From the NCBI GenBank assembly GCA_030581615.1, contig JAKTTT010000013.1, forward strand, positions 124,001-188,000: a DNA stretch of 64,000 nt, written 5' to 3'. A program made the translations under genes and the position numbers. Within the stretch, counting starts at the first letter, position 1. Each line of letters begins with the position of its first letter. This document shows, one piece after another, positions 1 through 10,424 of the stretch. Origin of the DNA: Alloascoidea africana (taxonomy: Eukaryota; Ascomycota; Alloascoideomycetes; Alloascoideales; Alloascoideaceae). Below the pieces are notes generated by a model that worked only from the letters and a program-made list of their open reading frames with translations, made no database searches and had not been told where the DNA came from.

Positions 1-312
1 CGTTGTACTATACCCGTTTTCTTAATGGATGAGGATCGGAAAGGGGTCAGCCTTCTAAGGAAATCCCAACCAAGATTAAGTAGAACAAGATTCATTAACA
101 ATCGTATTGTAAAAAGAGTAGAATTCAAAATATGAAGAAAAGAACACTGCTTACCCAAGGAAAAGATTTGAAAAAAAAAATTCAAGAAATTAGAGATAAC
201 AGCAATTACAATGATCAACACCTTTCACTTCACTCCGCTATTGCCATTCTCACAGTAAGAATGAAAGAAAAAAAAAGTCTAGCTAAACAGTAAAGCCGAC
301 ATCAGGGCGTTA

Positions 313-780
313 TTAGTTGGAATAGAGATCTTTCAAAGTAGAGGGAAGCTCTAAGGATGAGTCTTTCCTCCTCATAGGCCAGAACGAATAGGCATAACTG
401 TTGATAGATGTTAGCAGATACCGGACATTTGAGGCGCCATCCACAACGGTAGTGATGATTGTGTTTTTTAAAGATGAAGAATCTTCTCCTGTCGTCGCCG
501 TTGTTGACTTCGCGTTCGGGTCGTCGTTTGTCTCTCCCTGCGCCTCAATGTCATAAATAGTTTTTTCAGTGTAGTGGGCATAGGGTGAAGCAGAAACTGA
601 GACTGATGAGGAGGAGTAAGGAGATTGGTAAAACGACGACGAAGAGGTTGGAGTTGGAGGGAAAGAGTCCGAAAGGGGGGAGAAAGACTGGCCCAGATCT
701 TCGAAGTCAGATCTCGATGAGTTTGAACTAAACCGATCAGACATTGGAGATAGGAGGTTTTTTGCAGTGTCGAGGAGCAT
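313..780 (-). CDS. Serine/threonine-rich hypothetical protein, 155 aa
   Basis: I do not recognise this gene. The frame is open to the left of position 780, but the first true ATG on the minus strand is at 780; upstream codons in frame have no ATG. The product has a Ser/Pro/Tyr-rich, probably disordered first half and a more ordered end (about residues 105-155) containing VVDGASNVRYLLTSINSYAY and a basic-then-acidic tail. No signal peptide or membrane helix is visible. It lies upstream of, and in the same direction as, the RhoGAP gene that ends at 1486, with about 700 bp between them. The compositional bias could arise in a non-coding frame, so I rate existence as moderate. The well-formed C-terminal segment is the main argument for a real gene. 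Confidence 0.45.
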   Translation of the reverse strand: MLLDTAKNLLSPMSDRFSSNSSRSDFEDLGQSFSPLSDSFPPTPTSSSSFYQSPYSSSSVSVSASPYAHYTEKTIYDIEAQGETNDDPNAKSTTATTGEDSSSLKNTIITTVVDGASNVRYLLTSINSYAYSFWPMRRKDSSLELPSTLKDLYSN

Positions 781-1485
781 GATTGAGCAGAGAAGATGTT
801 TCTTTACTTGAGTCCGGAGGGCCTTCTTTCTTTCCAATTTTTTTTCTTTCTCTTTTCTCCTTCAGGGGAGGTTCACAGTGAACAAGCGAGTGTGTGGTGA
901 AGATAGCGAGAGAGTGAGAGTAGAAGGTGAGAAAAAGAGAAACAAAAAAGGGCCCGCCAAATAAAAAAACGCAAGCGGGAACAGAAATGTCCCAAAACAG
1001 AAGAATGTGCATACATGAGCAGCGCGCGTCTGAAATTAGTATGTCCCTGCATGCATGTGCAGGACAAACTATACTGGCATTTTAATATTATATTCCTCTT
1101 TGATTCTCTACAAAAAGCACAAACACAACAAAGTGAGGGTAAAAGTGAAAAGAGACGGCCACAGGGGGTCAAATACTGGCCGCAGTTTTGGTATTAAATG
1201 GCAAACCGTAAGACAGAAACATTGAATGAGTGATAAGCGATAAATGGAAGTGAAAATGAAATTGAAAACAAACATGAAAATGTAGATGTAGATGTAGATG
1301 TAGATGTAGATGAGTGCAAATATCAAAGACCTCCGTAGCAGTGAGAACAATATATAAAAAAACAGGCAAAAAAATACAAACAATCAAACAATCCAACAAT
1401 AGAGCCGCATCTGCTTCTATTGTTCCCGGCAGCGGCGTGCTGTTATTTTTATTATTAGTAGAAGTATTACTATTTTTATTTTTTT
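781..1485. other. Intergenic region with a GATGTA hexamer array
   Basis: This spans the promoter side of the small hypothetical gene and the 3' side of the RhoGAP gene. It is rich in purine/pyrimidine tracts and contains a perfect ATGTAG array at 1280-1312. Open frames here are low-complexity and not convincing. Confidence 0.6.
1280..1312. repeat. Short tandem repeat (ATGTAG)5
   Basis: Five perfect copies of ATGTAG plus a partial sixth lie in the 3' flank of the RhoGAP gene. It is a simple microsatellite, and no function is inferred. Confidence 0.9.
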
Positions 1486-4449
1486 TCAAAAGAGAAGGTT
1501 GCATTTGTCAATCATCACCTTCAAAAGCAGATTCTTCAACGGCAGGTCTTTTATCGAGTCGTTGGGATCCGTTGTGTTCCACGTTATTGTCGGCGCGAAA
1601 ATGAGCGGCAATGTCGAACTTGTCATCTTATTAACGTTCGAGTTCGCCGTGATCCGTGAAAGGTGCTGGATGAGCACCTCCAGAGAGTCATAATGCGCCC
1701 GTGGCATTGTCTGCAATAGAACACGAAGGCTCTCAATTTGGTCTTCCGGGTCGGAAATCTCTAGAAAACGCATATTGGTTAGTACACTTTCCTCCTCACA
1801 AACGAGTCTCTGGTACTTACTTGTCAGCTCCAGAAACCGACCATAATCCGGAAAAGTCAGTAAGGGCTCGGGTAACTTGCGCAAATACTCTTTTAAAGCA
1901 CCAGTGATACTATTGACATCGACATTTTTCAAAAATTGTCTCAGCTCATACATCTCCTGTACCTGCTTTTCAGGGTGTTTATCGTCATGGCTGATCTGGC
2001 TGAATAATTGCAAAATAATATCCACCTCCGACTTTCGTCCCGATAGCCGATAGATACCTTCCTCCTCGAAACCGCGTTCTTCAACCATTGCAATGCTTTC
2101 GGAAATTATGAGCGGTATGAGCCGTTTTTCGAACTGCGTTCGTTCAACAAGCCCGGTACCCACGAGCTTGGTCAATTTGCGTGTTTCGAAAAAGGACGGA
2201 ATCGAAGCATGCGATATTGAACTGGAAGATAAGGAAGATCCAGAAAGCTTGCGAGAGTTAAAGCGTTGGGAGTAACTGGTAATTATGCGTCGAATCCCCC
2301 GAGACTCTTTATGATGGTGTTGATGCTGGATTCGTCCCTCGGTACTGTCAAACGAATCTCGCTGCCATTGCGAAGATGTGGCGCTGTACATGCTTTTCGT
2401 GCTCTGAATGGAAGGTCGTCTGAGATCCCGAATGTCGACCATCCTGATAGAGCGGTCGCTACTCTCAGCAGTGTCTGAAACTGTTATCTTCGGGTTCGAG
2501 GGACAGCGTAGATGGTGATGAGGACGAGAACGGCTCTCTTCAGCATTATTTTGCTGGTCGGTCTGAGGCGCCGCTCTGTTGTTCAGTTGGTCAAAGTTCT
2601 GAATAACAGGAATAGTTGGAGATCGCACTATCCCGGTAAACATGTTAGAATATCTGTTTCCCCGTTGGCCTGGTTGCTGGGACTGAGATTGAGATTGAGA
2701 CTGGGATTGAGATTGAGATTGAGATTGAGACTGGGATTGAGGCTGTTGGGACTGCGATGTTTGAGAGTGTGAAGGCTCATCTTCTGGATAGCACTTCACT
2801 GTTGTATACGAGAAATCGGTTTCTGCAGTCACCATGGTGTTTGTTGAAAGCGTGGGCGAGTACTCCATATTGATTCCATTCCCTTCGGATGGTCCCATGC
2901 TATTGCTGCTGCTGTTTCGATGATTGCTATTGCCGTTACCATTACTGTATGTAACGCTCAATACCGACTCCGAGGAAGTGATATAGTGAGATCCGGTCAG
3001 TTGTCCAAAGATACGCTTGGAATTGTCTTGAGCCTTGGCTTTCTGTGTATCTTTGTCAATAGACGACAGGTATTTACAGGCATTTGCGTAGTTCTCAATT
3101 AGATCCAAATCCTCGCTTGGCTCGACATCTCGGTGTTCAGAAGACCGACCTCCCCGAGTACTGTAGACCGCTGTGCCTTTCAAATTGGGGAAAGAACTTT
3201 CGCCAGTGGGTGCTTTTGAACTGGTGGGAGTTGGCTCGCTTATGTGCGAGCTCCAATCCGTATTTGTGCTTAGTGATGTGCTGCTACTAATGCTCGGACT
3301 CAGATTCGTGCTCGAAGTGCTTTCTCTTGGTCTTGGCTTTTTCTGGCCTGACACTGGGACCGAGCCCGAGGCCGCTACCGAGGCCGCAGTTGAACCTGAA
3401 GTGAGAATGGGAGCAGGAACTTGACTTGGGCTGGGACTTTGACCAGGCGTTTCTTCCACTTCAGCCAGATCATCCTCTTCCAGGCTATTTCCTCTTGAGC
3501 GTTTATCAAAAATAAAATTGCTAAGACCCAAACCAGTCGAGAAACTGCGTGCATGCTTCTTTGGTTCATGGCCTTCGCCATGGGCTTTGTGTCTGTGAGT
3601 CGAGTCGCTCTTGCCAAATTTAAAGGCTAGAAAGTCACCAAAATCCGTAGACCCATTACCGTTGCTATGGGTTTCGCCATTCTGGCTAGACAAATTAAGC
3701 AAGGGGCTTGTAGAGGCCTTTTTCAGAATGTTTTTGGAGGAGAGCTTTGAATCACTGGTATGTGTTGATGAAGTGTGAGGGCTTGGTGATAATGTGGCCG
3801 TAGACCGGTGTCCAAGGGAGCTCGATCTGAGGCCTTTCCTAGAGTTGGATGAAAAGATGCTGACAAAGCTGTCCCCAAGGCGTTCAATAGGCGGTCGTTC
3901 TCTCGTGGAAGCCGCATTCGCCGTTGCCGAAGACACTGAAGACACTTGTTGACTGAATAAAGAAAAATTGGAGCCATTATGATGCAATCTTGGAATAGAA
4001 CTCGAAGGACTTTCTGCAACAGAGGTTGTAGACAGAGAAGAAACAGAAAAAGCAGATACAGAACTCATCGAGCCCGTCCTTGAGAACCTGTTCCCAATAG
4101 CCTTAATGAAAGATTGTCGTTTTTTCAGCTTGGGCGTGTGTATTGTATCCATACTGACTTTCCGTTGTACTTGTGATGAGACAGTCTGCAAAGGGGGAGG
4201 AGGAGGGTGAGAAGGCACTGGAGCCAGAGATTGTGGGACGGTAGAAGTTGAAGATGAAGATGAAGATGGCCGCCGAGAGTCATCCTGTACATTAATACTT
4301 GAACTATCTGAAGGCGATCGATAGACGGTTACATTATTATTGCTCTTTTTCGTAGGCGACACGGATAAGTGGTCTGAACCAATGCCTGAGGGGATCATCG
4401 ACTGGACTTGCTGTGGTCGGGAAGTGGTTACACCGACAGCTGAAGTCAT
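1486..4449 (-). CDS. Rho GTPase-activating protein (RhoGAP), spliced, 967 aa
   Basis: Coding exons are 4449-1821 and 1760-1486. The C-terminal RhoGAP domain (about residues 776-967) shows the arginine-finger context EEGIYRLSG, the GALKEYLRKLPEPLLT helix and the NKMTSSTLPLIFAPT block, so it should stimulate GTP hydrolysis by a Rho-family GTPase. The long N-terminal part is Ser/Pro/Gln-rich, includes a (SQ)n tract near 2680-2760, and carries a basic motif at residues 106-138 that is shared with the paralogue at 7806. A 60-nt intron (1761-1820; GTAAGT donor, TACTAAC branch, TTCTAG acceptor) has no stop and is a multiple of three, so the frame also reads through it. Removing it restores alignment to the paralogue. 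The open frame extends upstream to about 4620 but has no ATG there, so I chose the ATG at 4449. The GTPase target cannot be read from sequence. Confidence 0.9.
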   Translation of the reverse strand: MTSAVGVTTSRPQQVQSMIPSGIGSDHLSVSPTKKSNNNVTVYRSPSDSSSINVQDDSRRPSSSSSSTSTVPQSLAPVPSHPPPPPLQTVSSQVQRKVSMDTIHTPKLKKRQSFIKAIGNRFSRTGSMSSVSAFSVSSLSTTSVAESPSSSIPRLHHNGSNFSLFSQQVSSVSSATANAASTRERPPIERLGDSFVSIFSSNSRKGLRSSSLGHRSTATLSPSPHTSSTHTSDSKLSSKNILKKASTSPLLNLSSQNGETHSNGNGSTDFGDFLAFKFGKSDSTHRHKAHGEGHEPKKHARSFSTGLGLSNFIFDKRSRGNSLEEDDLAEVEETPGQSPSPSQVPAPILTSGSTAASVAASGSVPVSGQKKPRPRESTSSTNLSPSISSSTSLSTNTDWSSHISEPTPTSSKAPTGESSFPNLKGTAVYSTRGGRSSEHRDVEPSEDLDLIENYANACKYLSSIDKDTQKAKAQDNSKRIFGQLTGSHYITSSESVLSVTYSNGNGNSNHRNSSSNSMGPSEGNGINMEYSPTLSTNTMVTAETDFSYTTVKCYPEDEPSHSQTSQSQQPQSQSQSQSQSQSQSQSQSQSQQPGQRGNRYSNMFTGIVRSPTIPVIQNFDQLNNRAAPQTDQQNNAEESRSRPHHHLRCPSNPKITVSDTAESSDRSIRMVDIRDLRRPSIQSTKSMYSATSSQWQRDSFDSTEGRIQHQHHHKESRGIRRIITSYSQRFNSRKLSGSSLSSSSISHASIPSFFETRKLTKLVGTGLVERTQFEKRLIPLIISESIAMVEERGFEEEGIYRLSGRKSEVDIILQLFSQISHDDKHPEKQVQEMYELRQFLKNVDVNSITGALKEYLRKLPEPLLTFPDYGRFLELTSKYQRLVCEEESVLTNMRFLEISDPEDQIESLRVLLQTMPRAHYDSLEVLIQHLSRITANSNVNKMTSSTLPLIFAPTITWNTTDPNDSIKDLPLKNLLLKVMIDKCNLLF
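1761..1820 (-). other. Stopless 60-nt intron in the RhoGAP gene
   Basis: The minus strand reads GTAAGT at the donor, TACTAAC at the branch site and TTCTAG at the acceptor. Length is 60 nt with no in-frame stop. Spliced, the protein reads FLELTKISDPEDQIESL, which aligns to LLDIAKEKNRNDQIKML in the paralogue. Unspliced, 20 extra residues interrupt the GAP domain. Confidence 0.88.
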
Positions 4450-7400
4450 GCTTCTCGTCCGTCCTGGAGGTGGTAGTTGATGTCGTCTCGGTGGTTGGAA
4501 TAAGGCTAAGAAGAAGAAAGAGAAGAGTAAGGTACGCCCAGATCTGGCTGAGTCAACCTCATTCGAAAGGAATGGACAACAAAATGAATGAAAAGAAGCG
4601 CGCTCCGTGGGCAAAACCAAAAAAAGAAACTATACGAAATGTTCCCAGGGCATGCGTAATTATACGCTGCACGGTGTACCTATCGCAAAAGTCTATCTGG
4701 ATCATCTTCCACGCCACGCTTCGCCAGCATGGGGCGCTGATCAACAAGCAGTCCTTCTCCGTGAGCAGACTTTTTACGTGCGCGTCGTTAGGTCAGATAA
4801 AGCATTTTGTGTTTAAAGTAAAGAAAAAGATCTGAAGTCTCAATTCTCGTGTTTGTGTTCTGGCATGGTGAAAGAAATCACAATCTACGAGCAAGACCTC
4901 GTGAAGGTGCAGGACAATGCTAACCTTCTTTTACACAATCCATGATCACCCCTTTTTTGTCATTTAAGCGTCGCTTCTATTTGTGTGCGCGCCTTCCGCC
5001 AATTACCCAAATAAGCTTTTCAAATTTTTTCCTTTTATCTTACACAAGTTATAGAATGGAAATGGCTCCATAAATGAGATCTGTTGATATACAACAACCC
5101 CCAACTGATGAGTCTGCTTGTTCTTTTCTCGTTTTGGGCTCCTTGGCTTCTCTTTTTGACTTTGCTTTGGGTCACTCGGAGTTATTAACTGAGTTATTAA
5201 CTGAGTTATTAACTGCTTAACATTCCTCCCTCCCACGCTATGTATCCACAAGAATAAAAGCCAAAAAGCAAGAACAGCAAAAACTACTACACTTTTCCCC
5301 CAAAAAAATTCTTTTGAAACGGTTCGGGGTCATTGTTATCTCATTGGCCGTTTCACTGGCTAAGTTAGATACAGTATAGATAGAGTTGGATATTGACAGA
5401 GACAGCAATGCGAGGTCCCAGTCTTGATTACAATCAATTAAAGATAGAACTATTCGGCATCCTTATATTTGTAGAGACTATTATTTTTAGTGGGCTCTAC
5501 CGTAAACTATAACCTACCTACCTACTCTGGTTGCTTTACATCCAGTCCAATTTTTTTCATACTGAAGCGGTTTAGGTAATAAAGGGAAGGTGTTCTTCTT
5601 GTGGTCCATATCTTTGCTCTGTAGAGAAGAATATGAAAACAATGTTGTATTGTAGCTGAAAAATCTGTTTTGTAAAGATAAATGATCCTTTCTGTGTTGC
5701 TAAACTAGGGCACAGCAATCCTCTCATCTAAAAAAGTAGATACCTTGTCCTTAAAAGGTTCCCAGTTTATCTGCTTTTTTACTAGTGTTGCTCTTCAAGG
5801 CTAAATAGTCTTCATTTTTCCAGATGTGGAGAGCATGAAAAGATCTAAATACCACTCTGCTTTTTTAAATCGCTGGAATAATCGAGCTAAAATGAAAGTA
5901 TAAAAGTCAATATCAAATTACATTTAAATGTTTAAGCATAGCATATTAGCTATATAATTCTTTAATTCCTTGCGCAGGGCAGGTTTGGCCCTTAAAATAG
6001 TGTGGAGACGGAGCTATGACGACGATGAATTGCGATACAATCTGCTCAAAGTCTGAAGCAGAGATATTAGTCTCAAGCACTCCCTTTGTTATCAATTAAA
6101 AGGCTAAGGAACTATGGGTCAGTTTCTTATTCAAATCCAATTCTCGCGGTTGCTTTTTGTCTCGTGAAACCGCAGTTCTACCATCCCAACCTGCAATATT
6201 CTTTACTTGAAATCAGCCGCCTTGACTATTTCCCGAGACAAAGAAACCCCCCTGTGGTAGCAAAAGCAGAGCACCATTGGTTGAGATAATAGTTATAGTA
6301 AATTGGGTGTGAAAGAGAATTTAAGAAATCTTCATCTTGCTGATCTGGGTTTGGCTGTTATATACCTCTGGTAATAAGCCCACGAGCACAACTCTGTTGT
6401 TTATCGATTTTTAGAAATGTGCATATGAACATTGACAAAAGCAAAAGCTGATGCAATGGGCTAAGCAGTTATTGTTCCTTTTGGCCAAATTAGTTGTCAA
6501 ATTCTGTTTAGAAACATCTAGTTTCAAATGCGTTCACGATTATACAATGCATCTAAATCCTCAATATAAATGTGTATCATAACACTTCCTTTTGATAATA
6601 GAAGATAGCTAGATAAGCTTGTGATAATATTTACCGTGAAATGGAAGAATCAGGTCCTTGACAAAATACGGTTACCAAACCTCCAGATATATTTTAAAAA
6701 AGCCTGATTCTTGCCTTGTTTGGCTTTAAATAAAACGGTTCTTCAAATAATCGTGGTGCTTCATTTTAATCTTTCTAGAGGTTTGCTTTCTCAACACCAT
6801 TTATCCCAGCATCAAAAACACCTGGAAGCCGCTCAGGGCTTTAACTAAATTGTGGCTTTAACTGAGGTCAAGATATTGCCTCCGCCAGATTACAATAGTA
6901 ATGAAAACATTTTATTCGTGGGAAATGGGCCGATCATGTGAAGTACCGAACTTTTGATCCTTATTTCTCCGTTCAAACACTTCTCCATGAATACCAAACA
7001 GACTTTACTCATTCGCCAACTGTCTAATAATAACTCTTGAAAGACAATCTCTTGTTCATCTCAATAAAAATCCGGGTTGCATGATACACTCACAATATTC
7101 GGTGCACCATGCATGGCTGCGTTTCCTGCTTCTGAATCGGGAAACGTCTGACTGTAAGGATGTGTCAGAAAGAAATGGAGAAAACTAAACTTCCTCCACT
7201 TCAGAAATCAACCAGGTGTTTGAAACCGTGCTTTCAACTAGTAATGGCAATTTCTATTTGACTGAGATCAATTGGTGGTTTCATTGTAAATTGCGACCAA
7301 TGGATTGAACTTGGGCGACAGTGGTAAAAATAGACTCTCGCTTTGAAACTTTAACCCCGGATTGTTCTCTGATTATCTGGCAAATCTCAACAATGGCTTG

Positions 7401-7805
7401 GAAGAATAAATGAGACTTATATCTAAAGGCGGATTGTCAATTGTGTGCATGGTTAAATTATGAGCAACACCGCCGGAGTCCACTGAATCGTAAGTATTAC
7501 CCACCCAAAGCCATTTTCTACTCTCTCTTTCATTCTTTCTTTTGTCCTCCTCTCGCTAAACAACACCTGAGAAACTTTTATACCACATTCCTTGAGTTTC
7601 TTTTTTTCATTTTCTTGTTCCCCTTTTTGTGCTGTGAGTCCTGGAGTACTGATCAGCCGTGTTTTTTGTAATCTATAATTCTTTTTCCTGGGGCTGGATC
7701 CTTCGTTCTACACTTTACCGTTTAATATCTTAACTTACAACCTATTCGTTGAATTACTGGTTTCTCTCATTTCTCTTCCTTTATCTAATTTACAGGCTAA
7801 CTAGA
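4450..7805. other. Divergent intergenic region between the two RhoGAP genes
   Basis: About 3.4 kb separates the divergent starts of the two RhoGAP genes. It is AT-rich, and no ORF here looks like a gene. It contains a three-copy 12-bp repeat (5179-5214). Near the plus-strand gene, a GTAAGT at 7490 and a pyrimidine-rich TTTACAG ending at 7795 could bound a leader intron of about 306 nt, but I see no strong branch site. Confidence 0.6.
5179..5214. repeat. Three tandem copies of a 12-bp palindromic unit
   Basis: GAGTTATTAACT is repeated three times without mismatch. Each unit contains the near-palindrome AGTTATTAACT, so the array could bind a homodimeric factor. It lies in the long spacer between the divergent RhoGAP genes, roughly 730 bp upstream of the minus-strand start. 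A regulatory role is inference. Confidence 0.75.
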
Positions 7806-10424
7806 ATGGATCCATATTTTCAAAGAGGGCCATATTCTCAAGCACAGAGTTTTGGTACCAGCACTTCCCGGGGTCAACGCCATCAGCCTATTGTTGAAAG
7901 AGATGACTGTTTGAACAATTTGGATCACAACAGATGGGAGAATGTGGTATCGTCACCTGTGTCAATTCATTCCGAACAGTCCTTATCAATTGGCAAGCTT
8001 CAGACTGATCCATCCAAGAGCCAGCCCGTGTTGACTTTGTCATCCAAAAAGTCAGTCCCAAAACTTTCCAAAAAAAAATCAATTCTTGATACGTTACGAT
8101 CAAAGTTTAAAAGATCGAACTCAGTTTCTTCCTTTTCTTTGGATTCCACCCACAGCAGATCAGAAACCATTACTTCCCCACAAGACATAGAGTATCCAAC
8201 TCTGACAAAGTCTCAATCAAAACCGCTTTTGGCTCAGACCTGTTCACCAAAGGATAGGCACTTGTACAAAGACCAAAATAAAGGGTACCTGTTTAATGCT
8301 GACCTTCATGACCCCTCGCCAACGGGGTTTGGTCATGATTGGAACCAGAACCAAAGAGGCCTTTTTTCGGATCAGAGCTCTGCGCTAACAGCCAAAAATT
8401 CAAACACTTCTCCTGCTGTAATTGTGAAACCTATCTTCACAATTTCAACCGTCTCACCGTCTCCAGATCAGTACAAATCATTTCTAGACGTATCTGCTGC
8501 AAGCGTATTCAACTCTCCCAAAACTTCAGATCGCTTTGAAAGAAAAGATATACCTAGACTTCTTCATCACAAAAGTGAGCCTATGCTTAGAGATAGTATG
8601 TTAGAGCATTCAAGCACAGCAGGGGATATCTCTAAGGGAGGGAAGAGCGAAAAAGGGCCCATCAAGCTTTCAACTTCCGCCATATTCAAACCAGTGAATG
8701 ATTATGATAAAGATGAAACCGAGACGAGCTCGGTTTATCTTGAGCAAAATTCAATTTCCAGAACGTTGGATGAGGCAACAAAGTTCACTCCTTTTTCTCC
8801 GTTTGGTGTTGAAACAACTCCAAAGGATAGAGTTTTATCAGAATCAGTGGATGAATACCCTAGCCTTAAACCGCTTTCCAGTAATCAGGATCAATACCGG
8901 TCAATTTCTGAAAAGAATCCCAATAATCTTTCGATAATAGTACGGGAGAATAATAGCCCGGCCACTTCTTCCTCAAAACTTACTGCTCCCTTGAGTTATA
9001 GGTTGACACCAAAATCATTTTACGACTCGCCAGCCAATTACCATTCTGCAACGACCTCTCTATCTACAACTTCGAGCGTGTTCAACAATAGCATTTCGAA
9101 CAGGAATACACTCTACTCTGCCTCCACTGTTTCTACAACTCCATCGAGTGTCACATTGGGCAACTCTAGTTCTGGACACGGAAACGGAAAATCAAGGCAC
9201 TTTGAAGATAAAGACAAGTACGATACTATACTGAAACTCTCCGAAAACTCTGAAAGCATATATGATTTGTATCCACCACTACCGCGATCTGCATTATCAA
9301 GAAGGGGCTATAAACAAAATAGGAGTCCGCTGAGCAGTATGAACACCGATTTTTGTGTGGAACATTCCAACAGTAGGATGAAATCTGGTACAGACGGGAC
9401 ACGGTCTAAGGGCTATGAACAAGGTGTCTCTTCGGCTCCTTTAACAGGGGCCGTCAAAAACAATAGCATTAGCTTGTTTGGGTTTAAAGTTGATGAGCTT
9501 CCTTCTGCCAAGACAGAAACAATTCCAAGAGATACTTGTCCACCGTTGGTACCTACTGATGAGATTGAAAATAGCGACCGTATTAGGAAACCAGGATACC
9601 GCCCTGTAACTGTTCCAGTTATGCTCAGCGGTGAAAAAGCAAAAGAACCTGCACCATCAAGTAACAAGTTCAGAAGAATTTTCCAGCGCCATTTGTTCAA
9701 AGCACAAGTTGTAAAACCCGAATCTGTCTCGTCAGTTAATGTCCCGCTAATTGGATCGCTGTTGTCAGAACGAGCGTCCTATGAACATAGGCTGGTTCCC
9801 CGAATTATCTCAAAGAGTATTGAGGAAGTTAAAAACCGGGGAATTCATGAGGAAGGAATATATAGAAAATCTGGGCAGAAATCAGAAATTGAAAAGGTCC
9901 TATCTTTATTTGATTCTGAATCAATTAGCCCAATTCCTGTATCTGGACATGATTATAGCGGCAGAAAGCACATCAAACATAATAAGTTTGACAAGACGAA
10001 AAAAGTTGATGAAATCTTGGCCAGGTGTGATATTAATAGTATTACAGGAGCACTTAAAGAGTACTTGAGGAATTTACCTGAGCCACTAATCACTTCAGAT
10101 CACTACCAGGAACTCTTGGACATTGCTAAAGAAAAAAATAGAAACGACCAAATCAAAATGCTCCGTAGCGTGGTGCATTCATTGCCTTCTTCGCACTTTT
10201 ACTCATTAAAGCTCATCTTTCACCATCTGTCTAAAGTCAACCAGCAAGAAAGCTCCAATCGGATGACCTCGAGAACTCTTTCTATAATTTTTGCGCCTAC
10301 CATTACATGGGAAAAAAATCAATCTGAACAAGAGCTCATATTTGGTAAAGGCATGGTGAACCTTCCCGCAAAAACTACTGTAATAATGTTATTAATTGAG
10401 AAATTCACTGCTATTTTTTGTTGA
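7806..10424 (+). CDS. Rho GTPase-activating protein (RhoGAP), paralogue, 872 aa
   Basis: Single coding exon. The frame is open from about 7749, but the first ATG is at 7806. The C-terminal RhoGAP domain (about residues 662-872) has EEGIYRKSG with the catalytic arginine, GALKEYLRNLPEPLIT and NRMTSRTLSIIFAPT. The rest is long, Ser/Thr-rich and probably disordered, with a basic motif at residues 85-114 (PKLSKKKSILDTLRSKFKR) that matches the same region of the divergent neighbour ending at 1486. Both proteins stop directly after the GAP domain, and they resemble each other more than other GAPs I know, so this looks like an inverted local duplication. Relative to the neighbour, the GAP domain has an extra basic loop (HIKHNKFDKTKK). 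It should inactivate a Rho GTPase; which one is unknown. Confidence 0.9.
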   Translation: MDPYFQRGPYSQAQSFGTSTSRGQRHQPIVERDDCLNNLDHNRWENVVSSPVSIHSEQSLSIGKLQTDPSKSQPVLTLSSKKSVPKLSKKKSILDTLRSKFKRSNSVSSFSLDSTHSRSETITSPQDIEYPTLTKSQSKPLLAQTCSPKDRHLYKDQNKGYLFNADLHDPSPTGFGHDWNQNQRGLFSDQSSALTAKNSNTSPAVIVKPIFTISTVSPSPDQYKSFLDVSAASVFNSPKTSDRFERKDIPRLLHHKSEPMLRDSMLEHSSTAGDISKGGKSEKGPIKLSTSAIFKPVNDYDKDETETSSVYLEQNSISRTLDEATKFTPFSPFGVETTPKDRVLSESVDEYPSLKPLSSNQDQYRSISEKNPNNLSIIVRENNSPATSSSKLTAPLSYRLTPKSFYDSPANYHSATTSLSTTSSVFNNSISNRNTLYSASTVSTTPSSVTLGNSSSGHGNGKSRHFEDKDKYDTILKLSENSESIYDLYPPLPRSALSRRGYKQNRSPLSSMNTDFCVEHSNSRMKSGTDGTRSKGYEQGVSSAPLTGAVKNNSISLFGFKVDELPSAKTETIPRDTCPPLVPTDEIENSDRIRKPGYRPVTVPVMLSGEKAKEPAPSSNKFRRIFQRHLFKAQVVKPESVSSVNVPLIGSLLSERASYEHRLVPRIISKSIEEVKNRGIHEEGIYRKSGQKSEIEKVLSLFDSESISPIPVSGHDYSGRKHIKHNKFDKTKKVDEILARCDINSITGALKEYLRNLPEPLITSDHYQELLDIAKEKNRNDQIKMLRSVVHSLPSSHFYSLKLIFHHLSKVNQQESSNRMTSRTLSIIFAPTITWEKNQSEQELIFGKGMVNLPAKTTVIMLLIEKFTAIFC

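Noticed and set aside
7441-7805. Possible leader intron before the plus-strand RhoGAP (GTAAGT at 7490, TTTACAG to 7795)
   Set aside because: No convincing branch site and no coding frame to test it; left as a note in the spacer entry.
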